This document shows positions 55,505 through 64,000 of a stretch of DNA of 64,000 nucleotides, one piece after another. Under the pieces are notes generated by a model, which worked only from the letters and a program-made list of their open reading frames with translations, made no database searches and was not told the origin of the DNA. This DNA is from Pseudomonas trivialis (GTDB lineage: Bacteria > Pseudomonadota > Gammaproteobacteria > Pseudomonadales > Pseudomonadaceae): positions 372,001 to 436,000 of the forward strand of contig NZ_JYLK01000001.1 of the NCBI RefSeq assembly GCF_001439805.1. The letters run 5' to 3'. Positions within the stretch are counted from its first letter, which is position 1. Every line of letters begins with the position of its first letter. The translations under genes and the position numbers were made by a program.

Positions 55505-56134
55505 TTACCGCTTGGGCAAGTACGCCGGCAGATAAAGCCCCACATACGCATCAAACACCCGCATCCCTTCCTCTGCCATGCGCGGCGTAATCCGCCCATG
55601 CTGATGCACCGAGCGCGCATACACGCGGTCGCTCAACTCCAGTGCCAGTGCAAACACGTCCACATCGTCGGGTAGCGTCGGCACTTCGAAGTGGCGGTTG
55701 AACACGGCCAGCATCAAATCCCCCAACTCCAGATCATGCTGACGGTCGGCCTGGGTCACTTCAGTGAGCCCGTGCTGGGTGAGGATCAACTGGCGCGCGA
55801 CGGCATCATGCGCGTAGATGCTGAGCATGCGCTGCTCGACGACCGCGGACAGGTCGCGCCATTGCTTGAGCGAGTCATGCTCGATGGGGGCCTCGATGGC
55901 CGCACGGAAGGCCGCGTGCACATCCGCCGTCAACGCTTGCAGCAACGCCGGCACACTGGCAAAAAAGTGGTACACCGACGCCGCCGGAATCTGCGCTCGC
56001 TTGGCCACACTGTAGATCGACAAACCGGCCACGCCTTCGGCGGCCAGCAACGCGCGGGCGGCATCCAGGATCGTGTCGATCCGCGCCTGGCTGCGGGCGC
56101 GGGGTTTGCGAGTGGCGGCGGGGCGGGTGGGCAT
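55505..56134 (-). CDS. TetR-family transcriptional regulator
   Basis: A 209-residue regulator. The basic N-terminus (PTRPAATRKPRARSQARI) precedes a TetR helix-turn-helix (DTILDAARALLAAEGVAGLS ... VAKRAQIPAASVYHFFAS). The C-terminal ligand domain shows no recognised subfamily. ATG 56134 is chosen because AGGAGA lies 6 bases upstream; ATG 56161 is possible. REPINs flank the gene on both sides and no target gene is divergent within the gap, so its regulon is unknown. Confidence 0.85.
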   Translation of the reverse strand: MPTRPAATRKPRARSQARIDTILDAARALLAAEGVAGLSIYSVAKRAQIPAASVYHFFASVPALLQALTADVHAAFRAAIEAPIEHDSLKQWRDLSAVVEQRMLSIYAHDAVARQLILTQHGLTEVTQADRQHDLELGDLMLAVFNRHFEVPTLPDDVDVFALALELSDRVYARSVHQHGRITPRMAEEGMRVFDAYVGLYLPAYLPKR

Positions 56135-56197
56135 GGACGTCTCCTGCAAGGCAGCAGGCATTGTATGAGTAGGCAGGTGTGTTGTCTGCCAGGCCGC

Positions 56198-56272
56198 CAT
56201 CGGGAGCAAGCCCCCTCCCACATGTTGAAATGTATTCACAGATCCAATGTGGGAGGGGGCTTGCTCCCGATG
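56198..56272. repeat. REPIN upstream of TetR gene
   Basis: 26-bp perfect inverted arms at 56198-56223 and 56247-56272, core GTGGGAGGGGGCTTGCTCCC, spacer 23 bases. Together with the copy at 55413 it brackets the TetR gene within 0.9 kb. Confidence 0.9.
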
Positions 56273-56300
56273 AAGCCGTCTCGGTCTCCTTGAATAAGCC

Positions 56301-56334
56301 AAAAAAAACGCCACTGACCGAAGTCAGCAGCGTC
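56301..56334 (-). terminator. Rho-independent terminator after spuI/pauA-like gene
   Basis: On the minus strand ACGCTGCTGAC and GTCAGTGGCGT pair with two mismatches around a CTTCGG-type loop, followed by eight T. It begins 21 bases after the gene stop (56355). Confidence 0.85.
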
Positions 56335-56354
56335 TCTTCAACTACCGCAACCGC

Positions 56355-57731
56355 TTAAACGGTATGCAGGTACCAGTTGTACTCAAGGTCGGAGATGGAG
56401 TGTTCGAACTCTTCCAGCTCGCTTTCCTTGCAGGCGACGAAAATATCGATGTATTTGGGATCGATGTACCGTGCCATCACTTCACTGTCGTCCAGCTCGC
56501 GCAAGGCATCGCGCAGGTTGTTCGGCAGGCTTTGTTCGTTCTGCTCGTAGCTGTTGCCTTCCACCGGTGCGTTTGGCTCGATCTTGTTGGTCAGACCGTG
56601 GTGCACGCCCGCCAAAACCGAAGCCATCAGCAGGTAGGGGTTGGCATCGGCGCCGGCCACGCGGTGTTCGATACGCACCGCATCGGATGAGCCGGTGGGC
56701 ACGCGAATCGCCACGGTGCGGTTGTCCAGGCCCCAGCACGGCGAGTTCGGCACGTAGAACTGTGCGCCGAAACGACGGTAGGAGTTGACGTTCGGGCACA
56801 GGAACGCCATCTGGGCGGGCAGGGTCTCGAGCACACCGCCGATCGCGTGACGCAATGCGGCGTTCTGCTCGGGATCCTCGCTGGCAAAGATGTTCTTGCC
56901 GTCTTTGTCCAGGATCGAAATATGTACGTGCAAACCGTTGCCAGCCTGGCCCGGATAGGGCTTGGCCATGAAGGTGGTGTCCATCTCATGGTCGTAGGCG
57001 ATGTTCTTGATCAGTCGCTTGAGCAGCACCGCGTAGTCGCAGGCCTTGATCGGGTCGGCAACGTGGTGCAGGTTCACTTCGAACTGCGCCGGGGCACTTT
57101 CCTTGACGATGGCGTCGGCCGGGATGCCTTGCTCTTTGGCGCCTTCCAGAATGTCCTGGAGGCAGTCGACGTACTCGTCGAGGTCGTCGATCAGGTAGAC
57201 CTGTGTCGAGTGCGGGCGTTTGCCGGAGATGGGCGAGCGGGGCGGTTGAGGGCGGCCGTTCACGTTCTCCTGGTCGATCAGGTAGAACTCAAGCTCAAAG
57301 GCGGCGCAGATGGTCAGGCCAAGATCGTCGAACTTGCTCACCACCTGGCGTAGCACTTCGCGAGGATCGGCGAAGAAAGGTTCACCTTCGAGTTCGTGCA
57401 TGGTCATCAGCAGTTGCGCGGTGGGGCGCTTTTGCCAGGGTTCATTGCACAGGGTGTCGGGGATCGGATAACAGATTCGGTCAGCATCACCGATATCCAG
57501 ACCCAGGCCGGTGCTTTCCACCGTCGAGCCGTTGATATCCAGGGCAAATAAAGAGGCAGGCAGGTTAATGCCCTTCTCGTAAACCTTGTGGAGGCTGGTG
57601 CGTTCGATGCGCTTGCCGCGCACCACACCATTCATATCCGCAATTAGAAGGTCTACGTACAGAACCTCAGGATGATCCTTAAGGAACGCGTTCGCTTCGT
57701 TAAGCTGAACGGCACGCGGGGGTACCGACAT
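56355..57731 (-). CDS. spuI: Gamma-glutamylpolyamine synthetase (glutamine-synthetase family)
   Basis: A 458-residue ATP-dependent ligase that joins glutamate to putrescine or related amines, the first step of the gamma-glutamylation route. The GS fold is visible: VDLLIADMNGVVRGKRI, AAFELEFYLID and QFEVNLHHVADP with metal-binding glutamates, NGLHVHISILDKDGKN with the catalytic His, and IEHRVAGADANPYLLMASV. It lacks the adenylylation-loop context of GlnA. It is divergent from spuB as in P. aeruginosa, where the gene is spuI/pauA. Terminator at 56301-56334; palindrome 27 bases upstream. Confidence 0.88.
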   Translation of the reverse strand: MSVPPRAVQLNEANAFLKDHPEVLYVDLLIADMNGVVRGKRIERTSLHKVYEKGINLPASLFALDINGSTVESTGLGLDIGDADRICYPIPDTLCNEPWQKRPTAQLLMTMHELEGEPFFADPREVLRQVVSKFDDLGLTICAAFELEFYLIDQENVNGRPQPPRSPISGKRPHSTQVYLIDDLDEYVDCLQDILEGAKEQGIPADAIVKESAPAQFEVNLHHVADPIKACDYAVLLKRLIKNIAYDHEMDTTFMAKPYPGQAGNGLHVHISILDKDGKNIFASEDPEQNAALRHAIGGVLETLPAQMAFLCPNVNSYRRFGAQFYVPNSPCWGLDNRTVAIRVPTGSSDAVRIEHRVAGADANPYLLMASVLAGVHHGLTNKIEPNAPVEGNSYEQNEQSLPNNLRDALRELDDSEVMARYIDPKYIDIFVACKESELEEFEHSISDLEYNWYLHTV

Positions 57732-58265
57732 GATGCAACACCTTTGTTGTTAAAAATATCAATCATTGATCTTTTCTGGTTTCAGTCAACCCGAACGGCA
57801 TGCCGAAGTCAAGCGAGGCCTTTTTTGCCCTGAAAAAGCGCCGCGTGGCCTTTTTTGGGGCTTTTTGCGGCGTTTTTTTGGGTTTGCGCGGCTGAGGAAT
57901 CGCAGGCTAAAGCGGGCCGTGTTGTATTTTTTACGGGGGTGTTGTGTAAAAAAATGAACAAGGCTAAGCTCGATTCAAACCCATAACAGCAATAATACCG
58001 GGGTGCTTCATGTCTCGCCTGCCGCCGCTCGGCGTCTCGACCCGCTTGAGACAAGTCTTGTCATCTGTCCATTTATTCCTCGTGAAACACCGTCTACCGG
58101 CCAATATTCTTGACGCCCGGAACGGCCTCTTTTTTGCCTCCTCGTTTGTACCGCTGCAGCAAATGGCAGGTAAGCTCCCAACTTGAACGAAAAAACGACG
58201 CGGATGCTGCGTCAACCAACGCCTGGCCTTTAATGGACGCCAGGAAACCCAGCCCAGAGGCATTT
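57732..58265. promoter_or_regulatory. Divergent spuI/spuB control region with phased A/T tracts
   Basis: A 534-bp gap with no credible gene, although P. aeruginosa places spuA here. It has a perfect odd palindrome ATCAATCATTGAT (57758-57770) close to the spuI start, and A/T tracts beginning at 57821, 57833, 57851, 57862 and 57873, the last three 11 bases apart, which predicts an intrinsic bend. The CGCCGC/GCGGCG stem around 57839-57872 followed by seven T could instead be a plus-strand terminator. AGAGG lies before the spuB start. Confidence 0.5.
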
Positions 58266-59624
58266 ATGAGTAACAACCTCGACCAGCTCACCGATTGGTT
58301 GAAAGACCACAAGATCACAGAAGTCGAATGCATGATTGGCGACCTCACCGGTATCACCCGAGGCAAGATCTCGCCGACCAACAAGTTCATCGCCGAAAAA
58401 GGCATGCGCCTGCCCGAGAGCGTGCTGTTGCAGACCGTGACCGGCGACTATGTCGAAGACGACATCTATTACGAACTGCTCGACCCGGCCGACATCGACA
58501 TGATTTGCCGCCCCGACCAGAACGCCGTGTTCCTGGTGCCCTGGGCCATCGAGCCCACCGCCCAGGTGATCCACGACACCTACGACAAGCAAGGCAACCC
58601 CATCGAGCTGTCGCCGCGCAACGTGCTCAAGAAAGTCCTCAAGCTCTACGCCGACAAAGGCTGGCAGCCCATCGTGGCGCCGGAGATGGAGTTCTACCTG
58701 ACCAAGCGCTGCGAAGACCCGGACTTCCCGCTGCAACCGCCGATTGGCCGTTCCGGGCGCCCGGAGACCGGCCGCCAGTCGTTCTCCATCGAAGCGGCCA
58801 ACGAATTCGACCCGCTGTTCGAAGACGTCTACGACTGGTGCGAACTGCAGGAGCTGGACCTCGACACGCTGATCCACGAAGACGGCACCGCGCAGATGGA
58901 AATCAACTTCCGTCACGGCGACGCGCTGTCCCTGGCCGACCAGATCCTCGTGTTCAAGCGCACCATGCGCGAAGCCGCGCTCAAGCACAACGTGGCCGCC
59001 ACCTTCATGGCCAAGCCGATGACCGGCGAGCCGGGCAGCGCGATGCACCTGCACCAGAGCATCATCGACATCGCCACCGGCAAGAACGTCTTCTCCAACG
59101 AAGACGGGACCATGAGCCAGCTGTTCCTCAATCACATCGGCGGCCTGCAGAAATTCATCCCCGAACTGCTGCCGCTGTTTGCGCCCAACGTGAACTCGTT
59201 CCGCCGCTTCCTGCCCGACACCTCGGCGCCGGTGAACGTGGAGTGGGGCGAAGAGAACCGCACCGTCGGCCTGCGCGTGCCGGATGCCGGCCCGCAGAAC
59301 CGCCGTGTCGAAAACCGCCTGCCGGGCGCCGACGCCAACCCGTACCTGGCGATTGCCGCCAGCCTGCTGTGTGGCTACATCGGCATGGTCGAGCAGCACA
59401 ACCCCAGCGCGCCAGTGGTGGGCCGAGGCTACGAGCGACGCAACCTGCGCCTGCCGTTGACCATCGAAGACGCCCTGGAACGCATGGAAAACAGCAAGAC
59501 CATCGAGAAATACCTCGGGCAGAAATTCATCACCGGCTACGTCGCCGTCAAGCGGGCCGAGCATGAAAACTTCAAGCGCGTGATCAGTTCGTGGGAGCGG
59601 GAATTCCTGCTCTTCGCCGTCTGA
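58266..59624 (+). CDS. spuB: Gamma-glutamylpolyamine synthetase-like protein (glutamine-synthetase family)
   Basis: A 452-residue GS-family ligase, head of the spu operon. Motifs include VECMIGDLTGITRGKISP, VAPEMEFYLTKRC, QMEINFRHGDAL and GSAMHLHQSIIDIATGKN, and RVENRLPGADANPYLAIAAS. It differs clearly from the 56355 gene, so the two are paralogues with different amine preferences. ATG 58266 follows AGAGG; upstream in-frame codons are non-coding. spuC follows after 54 bases. Confidence 0.93.
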   Translation: MSNNLDQLTDWLKDHKITEVECMIGDLTGITRGKISPTNKFIAEKGMRLPESVLLQTVTGDYVEDDIYYELLDPADIDMICRPDQNAVFLVPWAIEPTAQVIHDTYDKQGNPIELSPRNVLKKVLKLYADKGWQPIVAPEMEFYLTKRCEDPDFPLQPPIGRSGRPETGRQSFSIEAANEFDPLFEDVYDWCELQELDLDTLIHEDGTAQMEINFRHGDALSLADQILVFKRTMREAALKHNVAATFMAKPMTGEPGSAMHLHQSIIDIATGKNVFSNEDGTMSQLFLNHIGGLQKFIPELLPLFAPNVNSFRRFLPDTSAPVNVEWGEENRTVGLRVPDAGPQNRRVENRLPGADANPYLAIAASLLCGYIGMVEQHNPSAPVVGRGYERRNLRLPLTIEDALERMENSKTIEKYLGQKFITGYVAVKRAEHENFKRVISSWEREFLLFAV

Positions 59625-59678
59625 TGCGCCGGGCGCGCTGCGCACACGGCGCGCCCTTCACCGAACCAGGAGACCCGT

Positions 59679-61043
59679 ATGTCCAGCAACAACCCGCAAA
59701 CCCGTGAATGGCAAGCCTTGAGCAACGATCACCACCTGGCGCCGTTCAGCGACTTCAAGCAATTGAAAGAGAAAGGCCCGAGGATCATCACCAGGGCCCA
59801 CGGCGTTTACCTGTGGGACAGCGAAGGCAACAAGATCCTCGACGGCATGGCCGGCCTGTGGTGCGTGGCCATCGGCTACGGTCGCGATGAGCTGGCCGAC
59901 GCCGCCGCCAAACAGATGAAAGAACTGCCCTACTACAACCTGTTCTTCCAGACCGCCCACCCGCCGGCCCTGGAGTTGGCCAAGGCCATCGCCGATGTCG
60001 CGCCCGCCGGCATGAATCACGTGTTCTTCGCCGGCTCCGGCTCCGAAGGCAACGACACCATGTTGCGCATGGTCCGCCACTACTGGGCGATCAAGGGCCA
60101 GCCGAACAAGAAAACCATCATCAGCCGCAGGAATGGCTATCACGGCTCCACCGTGGCCGGCGCCAGCCTGGGCGGCATGACCTATATGCACGAGCAGGGC
60201 GACCTGCCGATCCCTGGCATTACCCACATCGCCCAACCGTACTGGTTTGGCGAAGGCGGCGACATGAGCCCGGAAGAATTCGGCGTGTGGGCCGCCGACC
60301 AGCTGGAAGCCAGGATCCTGGAACTGGGCGTGGACAACGTCGGCGCCTTTATTGCCGAGCCGATTCAGGGCGCCGGTGGCGTGATCGTGCCGCCTGCCAC
60401 CTACTGGCCGCGCATCAAGGACATTCTGGCGAAGTACGACATTCTGTTTGTCGCCGACGAAGTGATCTGCGGCTTCGGCCGAACCGGTGAGTGGTTCGGC
60501 AGCGATTTCTACGGGCTCAAGCCGCACATGATGACCATCGCCAAGGGCCTGACCTCGGGCTACATCCCCATGGGCGGGCTGATCGTGCACGATGACGTGG
60601 TGGCCGTGCTCAATGAAGGCGGCGATTTCAACCACGGCTTCACCTACTCCGGGCATCCGGTGGCGGCGGCGGTGGCGCTGGAAAACATCCGTATCCTGCG
60701 CGACGAGAACATCATCCAGCGTGTACAGGATGAAGCGGCACCGTATTTGCAGAAACGTCTGCGCGAGCTGGCGGATCATCCGTTGGTGGGCGAAGTACGC
60801 GGTGTTGGCTTGCTGGGTGCGATTGAGCTGGTGCAGGACAAGGCCACGCGCAAGCGTTATGAAGGCCGTGGCGCCGGCATGATCTGTCGTAACTTTTGCT
60901 TCAACAACGGCCTGATCATGCGTGCCGTGGGCGATACCATGATCATTTCGCCACCGCTTGTGATCAGCCACGCGGAAATTGATGAGCTGGTGACCAAGGC
61001 GCGTACCTGCCTGGACCTGACCTTGGCCCAATTGCAGGGCTAA
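59679..61043 (+). CDS. spuC: Polyamine:pyruvate aminotransferase
   Basis: A 454-residue class-III PLP aminotransferase converting putrescine and related amines to aldehydes with pyruvate as acceptor. The PLP lysine is K289 in MMTIAKGLTSGYIPMGG; other marks are FFAGSGSEGNDTMLRMVRHY, NGYHGSTVAGASLGG and FVADEVICGFGRTG. AGGAGA precedes the ATG. It gives the transaminase route of putrescine use in P. aeruginosa. spuD follows after 70 bases. Confidence 0.95.
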   Translation: MSSNNPQTREWQALSNDHHLAPFSDFKQLKEKGPRIITRAHGVYLWDSEGNKILDGMAGLWCVAIGYGRDELADAAAKQMKELPYYNLFFQTAHPPALELAKAIADVAPAGMNHVFFAGSGSEGNDTMLRMVRHYWAIKGQPNKKTIISRRNGYHGSTVAGASLGGMTYMHEQGDLPIPGITHIAQPYWFGEGGDMSPEEFGVWAADQLEARILELGVDNVGAFIAEPIQGAGGVIVPPATYWPRIKDILAKYDILFVADEVICGFGRTGEWFGSDFYGLKPHMMTIAKGLTSGYIPMGGLIVHDDVVAVLNEGGDFNHGFTYSGHPVAAAVALENIRILRDENIIQRVQDEAAPYLQKRLRELADHPLVGEVRGVGLLGAIELVQDKATRKRYEGRGAGMICRNFCFNNGLIMRAVGDTMIISPPLVISHAEIDELVTKARTCLDLTLAQLQG

Positions 61044-61113
61044 GTGCTAGTCTCAGCACGCATCAAATAACGCAGGCTGTGGCTAATAAAGAAAAAATCG
61101 GAGCATCACCATA

Positions 61114-62223
61114 ATGAAGGCATCAGGTTTGAAAAACGCTGGCAAGACCCTCCTCGCCTTGTCCCTGATGGGCGCAATGACGGGCGCGGCCCAGGCAGAC
61201 AGTAAAGTGCTGCACGTGTACAACTGGTCCGACTACATTGCACCGGACACCATCGCCAACTTTGAAAAAGAGTCGGGCATCAAAGTGGTGTACGACGTGT
61301 TCGACAGCAACGAAACCCTGGAAGCCAAGTTGCTGGCGGGCAAGTCCGGCTACGACATCGTCGTGCCGTCGAACAACTTCCTCGCCAAGCAGATCAAGGC
61401 CGGTGTGTACCAGGAGCTGGACACGTCCAAGTTGCCCAACTACAGCAACCTGAACAAATCCCTGCTCAAGGCCGTGTCGGTCAGCGACCCGGGCAACAAG
61501 CACGCGTTCCCGTACATGTGGGGCTCCATCGGCATCGGCTACAACCCGGAGAAGGTCAAGGCTGCGCTGGGTGTGGACAAGATCGACTCGTGGGACGTGC
61601 TGCTCCAGCCCGAGAACATCGCCAAGCTCAAAAGCTGCGGCGTGAGCTTCCTCGATTCGCCAACCGAAATGCTGCCGATTGCCCTGCATTACCTGGGCCT
61701 GCCAACCGACAGCCAGAAGAAAGACGACCTCAAGCAAGCCGAAGCGCTGTTCCTGAAAATCCGTCCTTCGATCGGCTACTTCCACTCGTCCAAGTACATC
61801 TCCGACCTGGCCAACGGCAACATCTGCGTAGCCGTGGGTTACTCGGGTGACATCCAGCAGGCCAAGTCCCGCGCGGCCGAAGCCGGTGGCAAGGTCAAGG
61901 TGGCCTACGACATTCCCAAGGAAGGCGCCGGCAGCTTCTTCGACATGGTCGCCATTCCCAAGGATGCCGAAAACGTCGATGCCGCCTATAAGTTCATGAA
62001 CTACCTGCTCAAGCCGGAAGTGATGGCGTCGATCACCAACAGCGTGCGTTTCCCGAACGGTAACGAGAAGGCTACCGCACTGGTCGATAAAGACATCACC
62101 AGTGACCCGGGCATCTACCCGCCAGCGGACGTGCAAGCCAAGCTGTACGCGATTGCCGACCTGCCGGCCGCTACCCAGCGCGAGATGACGCGCAGCTGGA
62201 CCAAGATCAAGTCGGGCAAGTAA
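61114..62223 (+). CDS. spuD: Polyamine ABC transporter binding protein (putrescine type)
   Basis: A 369-residue periplasmic binding protein of the PotF group. Signal peptide ends at GAAQADS; the mature start [20 protein letters not shown] is typical. The ligand-box features ([49 protein letters not shown]) are present. In P. aeruginosa SpuD prefers putrescine. It is a close paralogue of spuE downstream. A GC-rich stem follows the stop. Confidence 0.94.
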   Translation: MKASGLKNAGKTLLALSLMGAMTGAAQADSKVLHVYNWSDYIAPDTIANFEKESGIKVVYDVFDSNETLEAKLLAGKSGYDIVVPSNNFLAKQIKAGVYQELDTSKLPNYSNLNKSLLKAVSVSDPGNKHAFPYMWGSIGIGYNPEKVKAALGVDKIDSWDVLLQPENIAKLKSCGVSFLDSPTEMLPIALHYLGLPTDSQKKDDLKQAEALFLKIRPSIGYFHSSKYISDLANGNICVAVGYSGDIQQAKSRAAEAGGKVKVAYDIPKEGAGSFFDMVAIPKDAENVDAAYKFMNYLLKPEVMASITNSVRFPNGNEKATALVDKDITSDPGIYPPADVQAKLYAIADLPAATQREMTRSWTKIKSGK

Positions 62224-62235
62224 GCCCTGCTACCC

Positions 62236-62263
62236 GTGGGAGGGCACGAACGCCCTCCCGCAC
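62236..62263 (+). terminator. Hairpin between spuD and spuE
   Basis: GTGGGAGGGC and GCCCTCCCGCAC pair with one bulged base around a 6-base loop, 13 bases after the spuD stop. No T-run, so it is more likely an mRNA-stabilising or partial-termination stem that favours expression of the binding protein. Confidence 0.5.
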
Positions 62264-62311
62264 ATCAATTAAATGAAAGAAAGTTTTGCCGGATCGGTTT
62301 ATCGAAGGTAA

Positions 62312-63469
<1,158 letters not shown>

Positions 63470-63486
63470 CGCTCAACCTATCCAGG

Positions 63487-63520
63487 GTTCGCCCGCATTG
63501 GGCGAACTGCACTCTTTTTT
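63487..63520 (+). terminator. Terminator-like hairpin between spuE and spuF
   Basis: GTTCGCCC and GGGCGAAC are perfect 8-bp complements around GCATT, followed by TGCACTC and seven T (to about 63520). It lies within the operon between spuE and spuF, so it probably reduces, rather than ends, transcription of the transporter ATPase and permeases. Confidence 0.7.
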
Positions 63521-63534
63521 TGGGAGTTTCGTAA

Positions 63535-64000
63535 ATGGCTGTTGCCTCCGGCGCCTACAAGAAAGCCCTCGAGGGCGACCAGACACCGAAGAAGGTGCTG
63601 GTCAAAATCGACCGGGTCACGAAGAAGTTCGACGAGACGATTGCCGTGGACGATGTGTCCCTGGAAATCAAGAAAGGCGAGATCTTTGCCCTGCTCGGTG
63701 GTTCGGGATCGGGCAAGTCCACCCTGCTGCGCATGCTCGCAGGTTTCGAGCGCCCGACCGAAGGCCGCATCTACCTCGACGGTGTGGACATCACCGACAT
63801 GCCGCCCTACGAGCGGCCGATCAACATGATGTTCCAGTCCTACGCGCTGTTCCCGCACATGACCGTGGCGCAGAACATCGCCTTCGGCCTGCAGCAGGAC
63901 AAGATCCCCAAGGCCGAAGTCGACGCCCGCGTGGCCGAGATGCTCAAGCTGGTGCAGATGAGCCAGTACGCCAAGCGCAAGCCGCACCAGTTGTCCGGCG
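63535..64000 (+). CDS. spuF: Polyamine ABC transporter ATP-binding protein (partial, cut by window end)
   Basis: First 155 codons of a PotG-like ATPase; the frame stays open to the last base. The short N-terminal extension ([19 protein letters not shown]) is followed by the ABC core with Walker [12 protein letters not shown] (about residues 53-63) and Q-loop [11 protein letters not shown]. The window ends in HQLSG, the beginning of the signature motif. GGGAG precedes the ATG at 63535. The permease genes spuG and spuH would follow beyond the window. Confidence 0.92.
   Translation, partial: MAVASGAYKKALEGDQTPKKVLVKIDRVTKKFDETIAVDDVSLEIKKGEIFALLGGSGSGKSTLLRMLAGFERPTEGRIYLDGVDITDMPPYERPINMMFQSYALFPHMTVAQNIAFGLQQDKIPKAEVDARVAEMLKLVQMSQYAKRKPHQLSG

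Overview
The window is a 64-kb chromosomal segment of a fluorescent Pseudomonas, most likely the P. fluorescens group. Reasons: high GC with strong G/C third-position bias; REP/REPIN elements of the type known from P. fluorescens; and gene order from hemB to argA (about 0-47.6 kb) that follows, by memory of P. aeruginosa PAO1, the run hemB-ppk-ppx-trxA-rho-...-ubiD-glpT-...-ssrS-zapA-pepP-ubiH-...-gcvT-gcvH-...-argE-argA. Nearly all of it is housekeeping chromosome. I see no prophage, insertion sequence, CRISPR array, tRNA or rRNA gene.

Layout. 0-5.4 kb: heme synthesis (hemB), then convergent polyphosphate kinase and exopolyphosphatase (ppk, ppx) separated by a perfect REPIN, then a 480-bp gene-free stretch with hairpins. 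5.4-13.7 kb: accessory insert between ppx and trxA. It holds a four-gene chaperone-usher cluster (two DUF1120-type subunits, chaperone, usher), a convergent polar amino-acid ABC importer and its divergent GntR/FCD regulator. 13.8-27.5 kb: trxA, rho, an O-acyltransferase with an SGNH domain, ubiD with a ferredoxin-type reductase, a small outer-membrane-like protein, chaC, glpT with a GlpR-like operator, a quinone oxidoreductase, a small FliL-like protein, a second SGNH acyltransferase and an EVE-domain protein. 27.7-33.8 kb: a 48-codon membrane peptide gene, the fau-6S RNA-zapA-zapB-like locus, divergent ygfB-pepP-ubiH-ubiI-like operon (ubiquinone hydroxylases). 33.9-38.4 kb: ferric-iron binding protein and permease, then gcvT-gcvH without gcvP. 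38.5-47.6 kb: DegT aminotransferase, DUF2388, NfeD/QmcA pair, orphan GspE-type ATPase, CYTH/CHAD triphosphatase, and the arginine genes argE and argA.

47.6-64 kb: gene order departs from the PAO1 argA neighbourhood. An OprD-family porin is followed by a sulfur-starvation block (lsfA, then ssuEADCBF for alkanesulfonate uptake and desulfonation), a TetR regulator between REPINs, and the polyamine locus: a glutamine-synthetase-like gene (spuI/pauA) divergent from spuB-spuC-spuD-spuE-spuF, the last cut by the window end.

The genes are mostly well known. The points most worth a second look are in the gaps: the ppx/fimbrial intergenic region, two perfect dyads before ssuE, phased A/T tracts and a palindrome between the spu genes, the missing gcvP and spuA neighbours, and the REPIN set including one collapsed copy.
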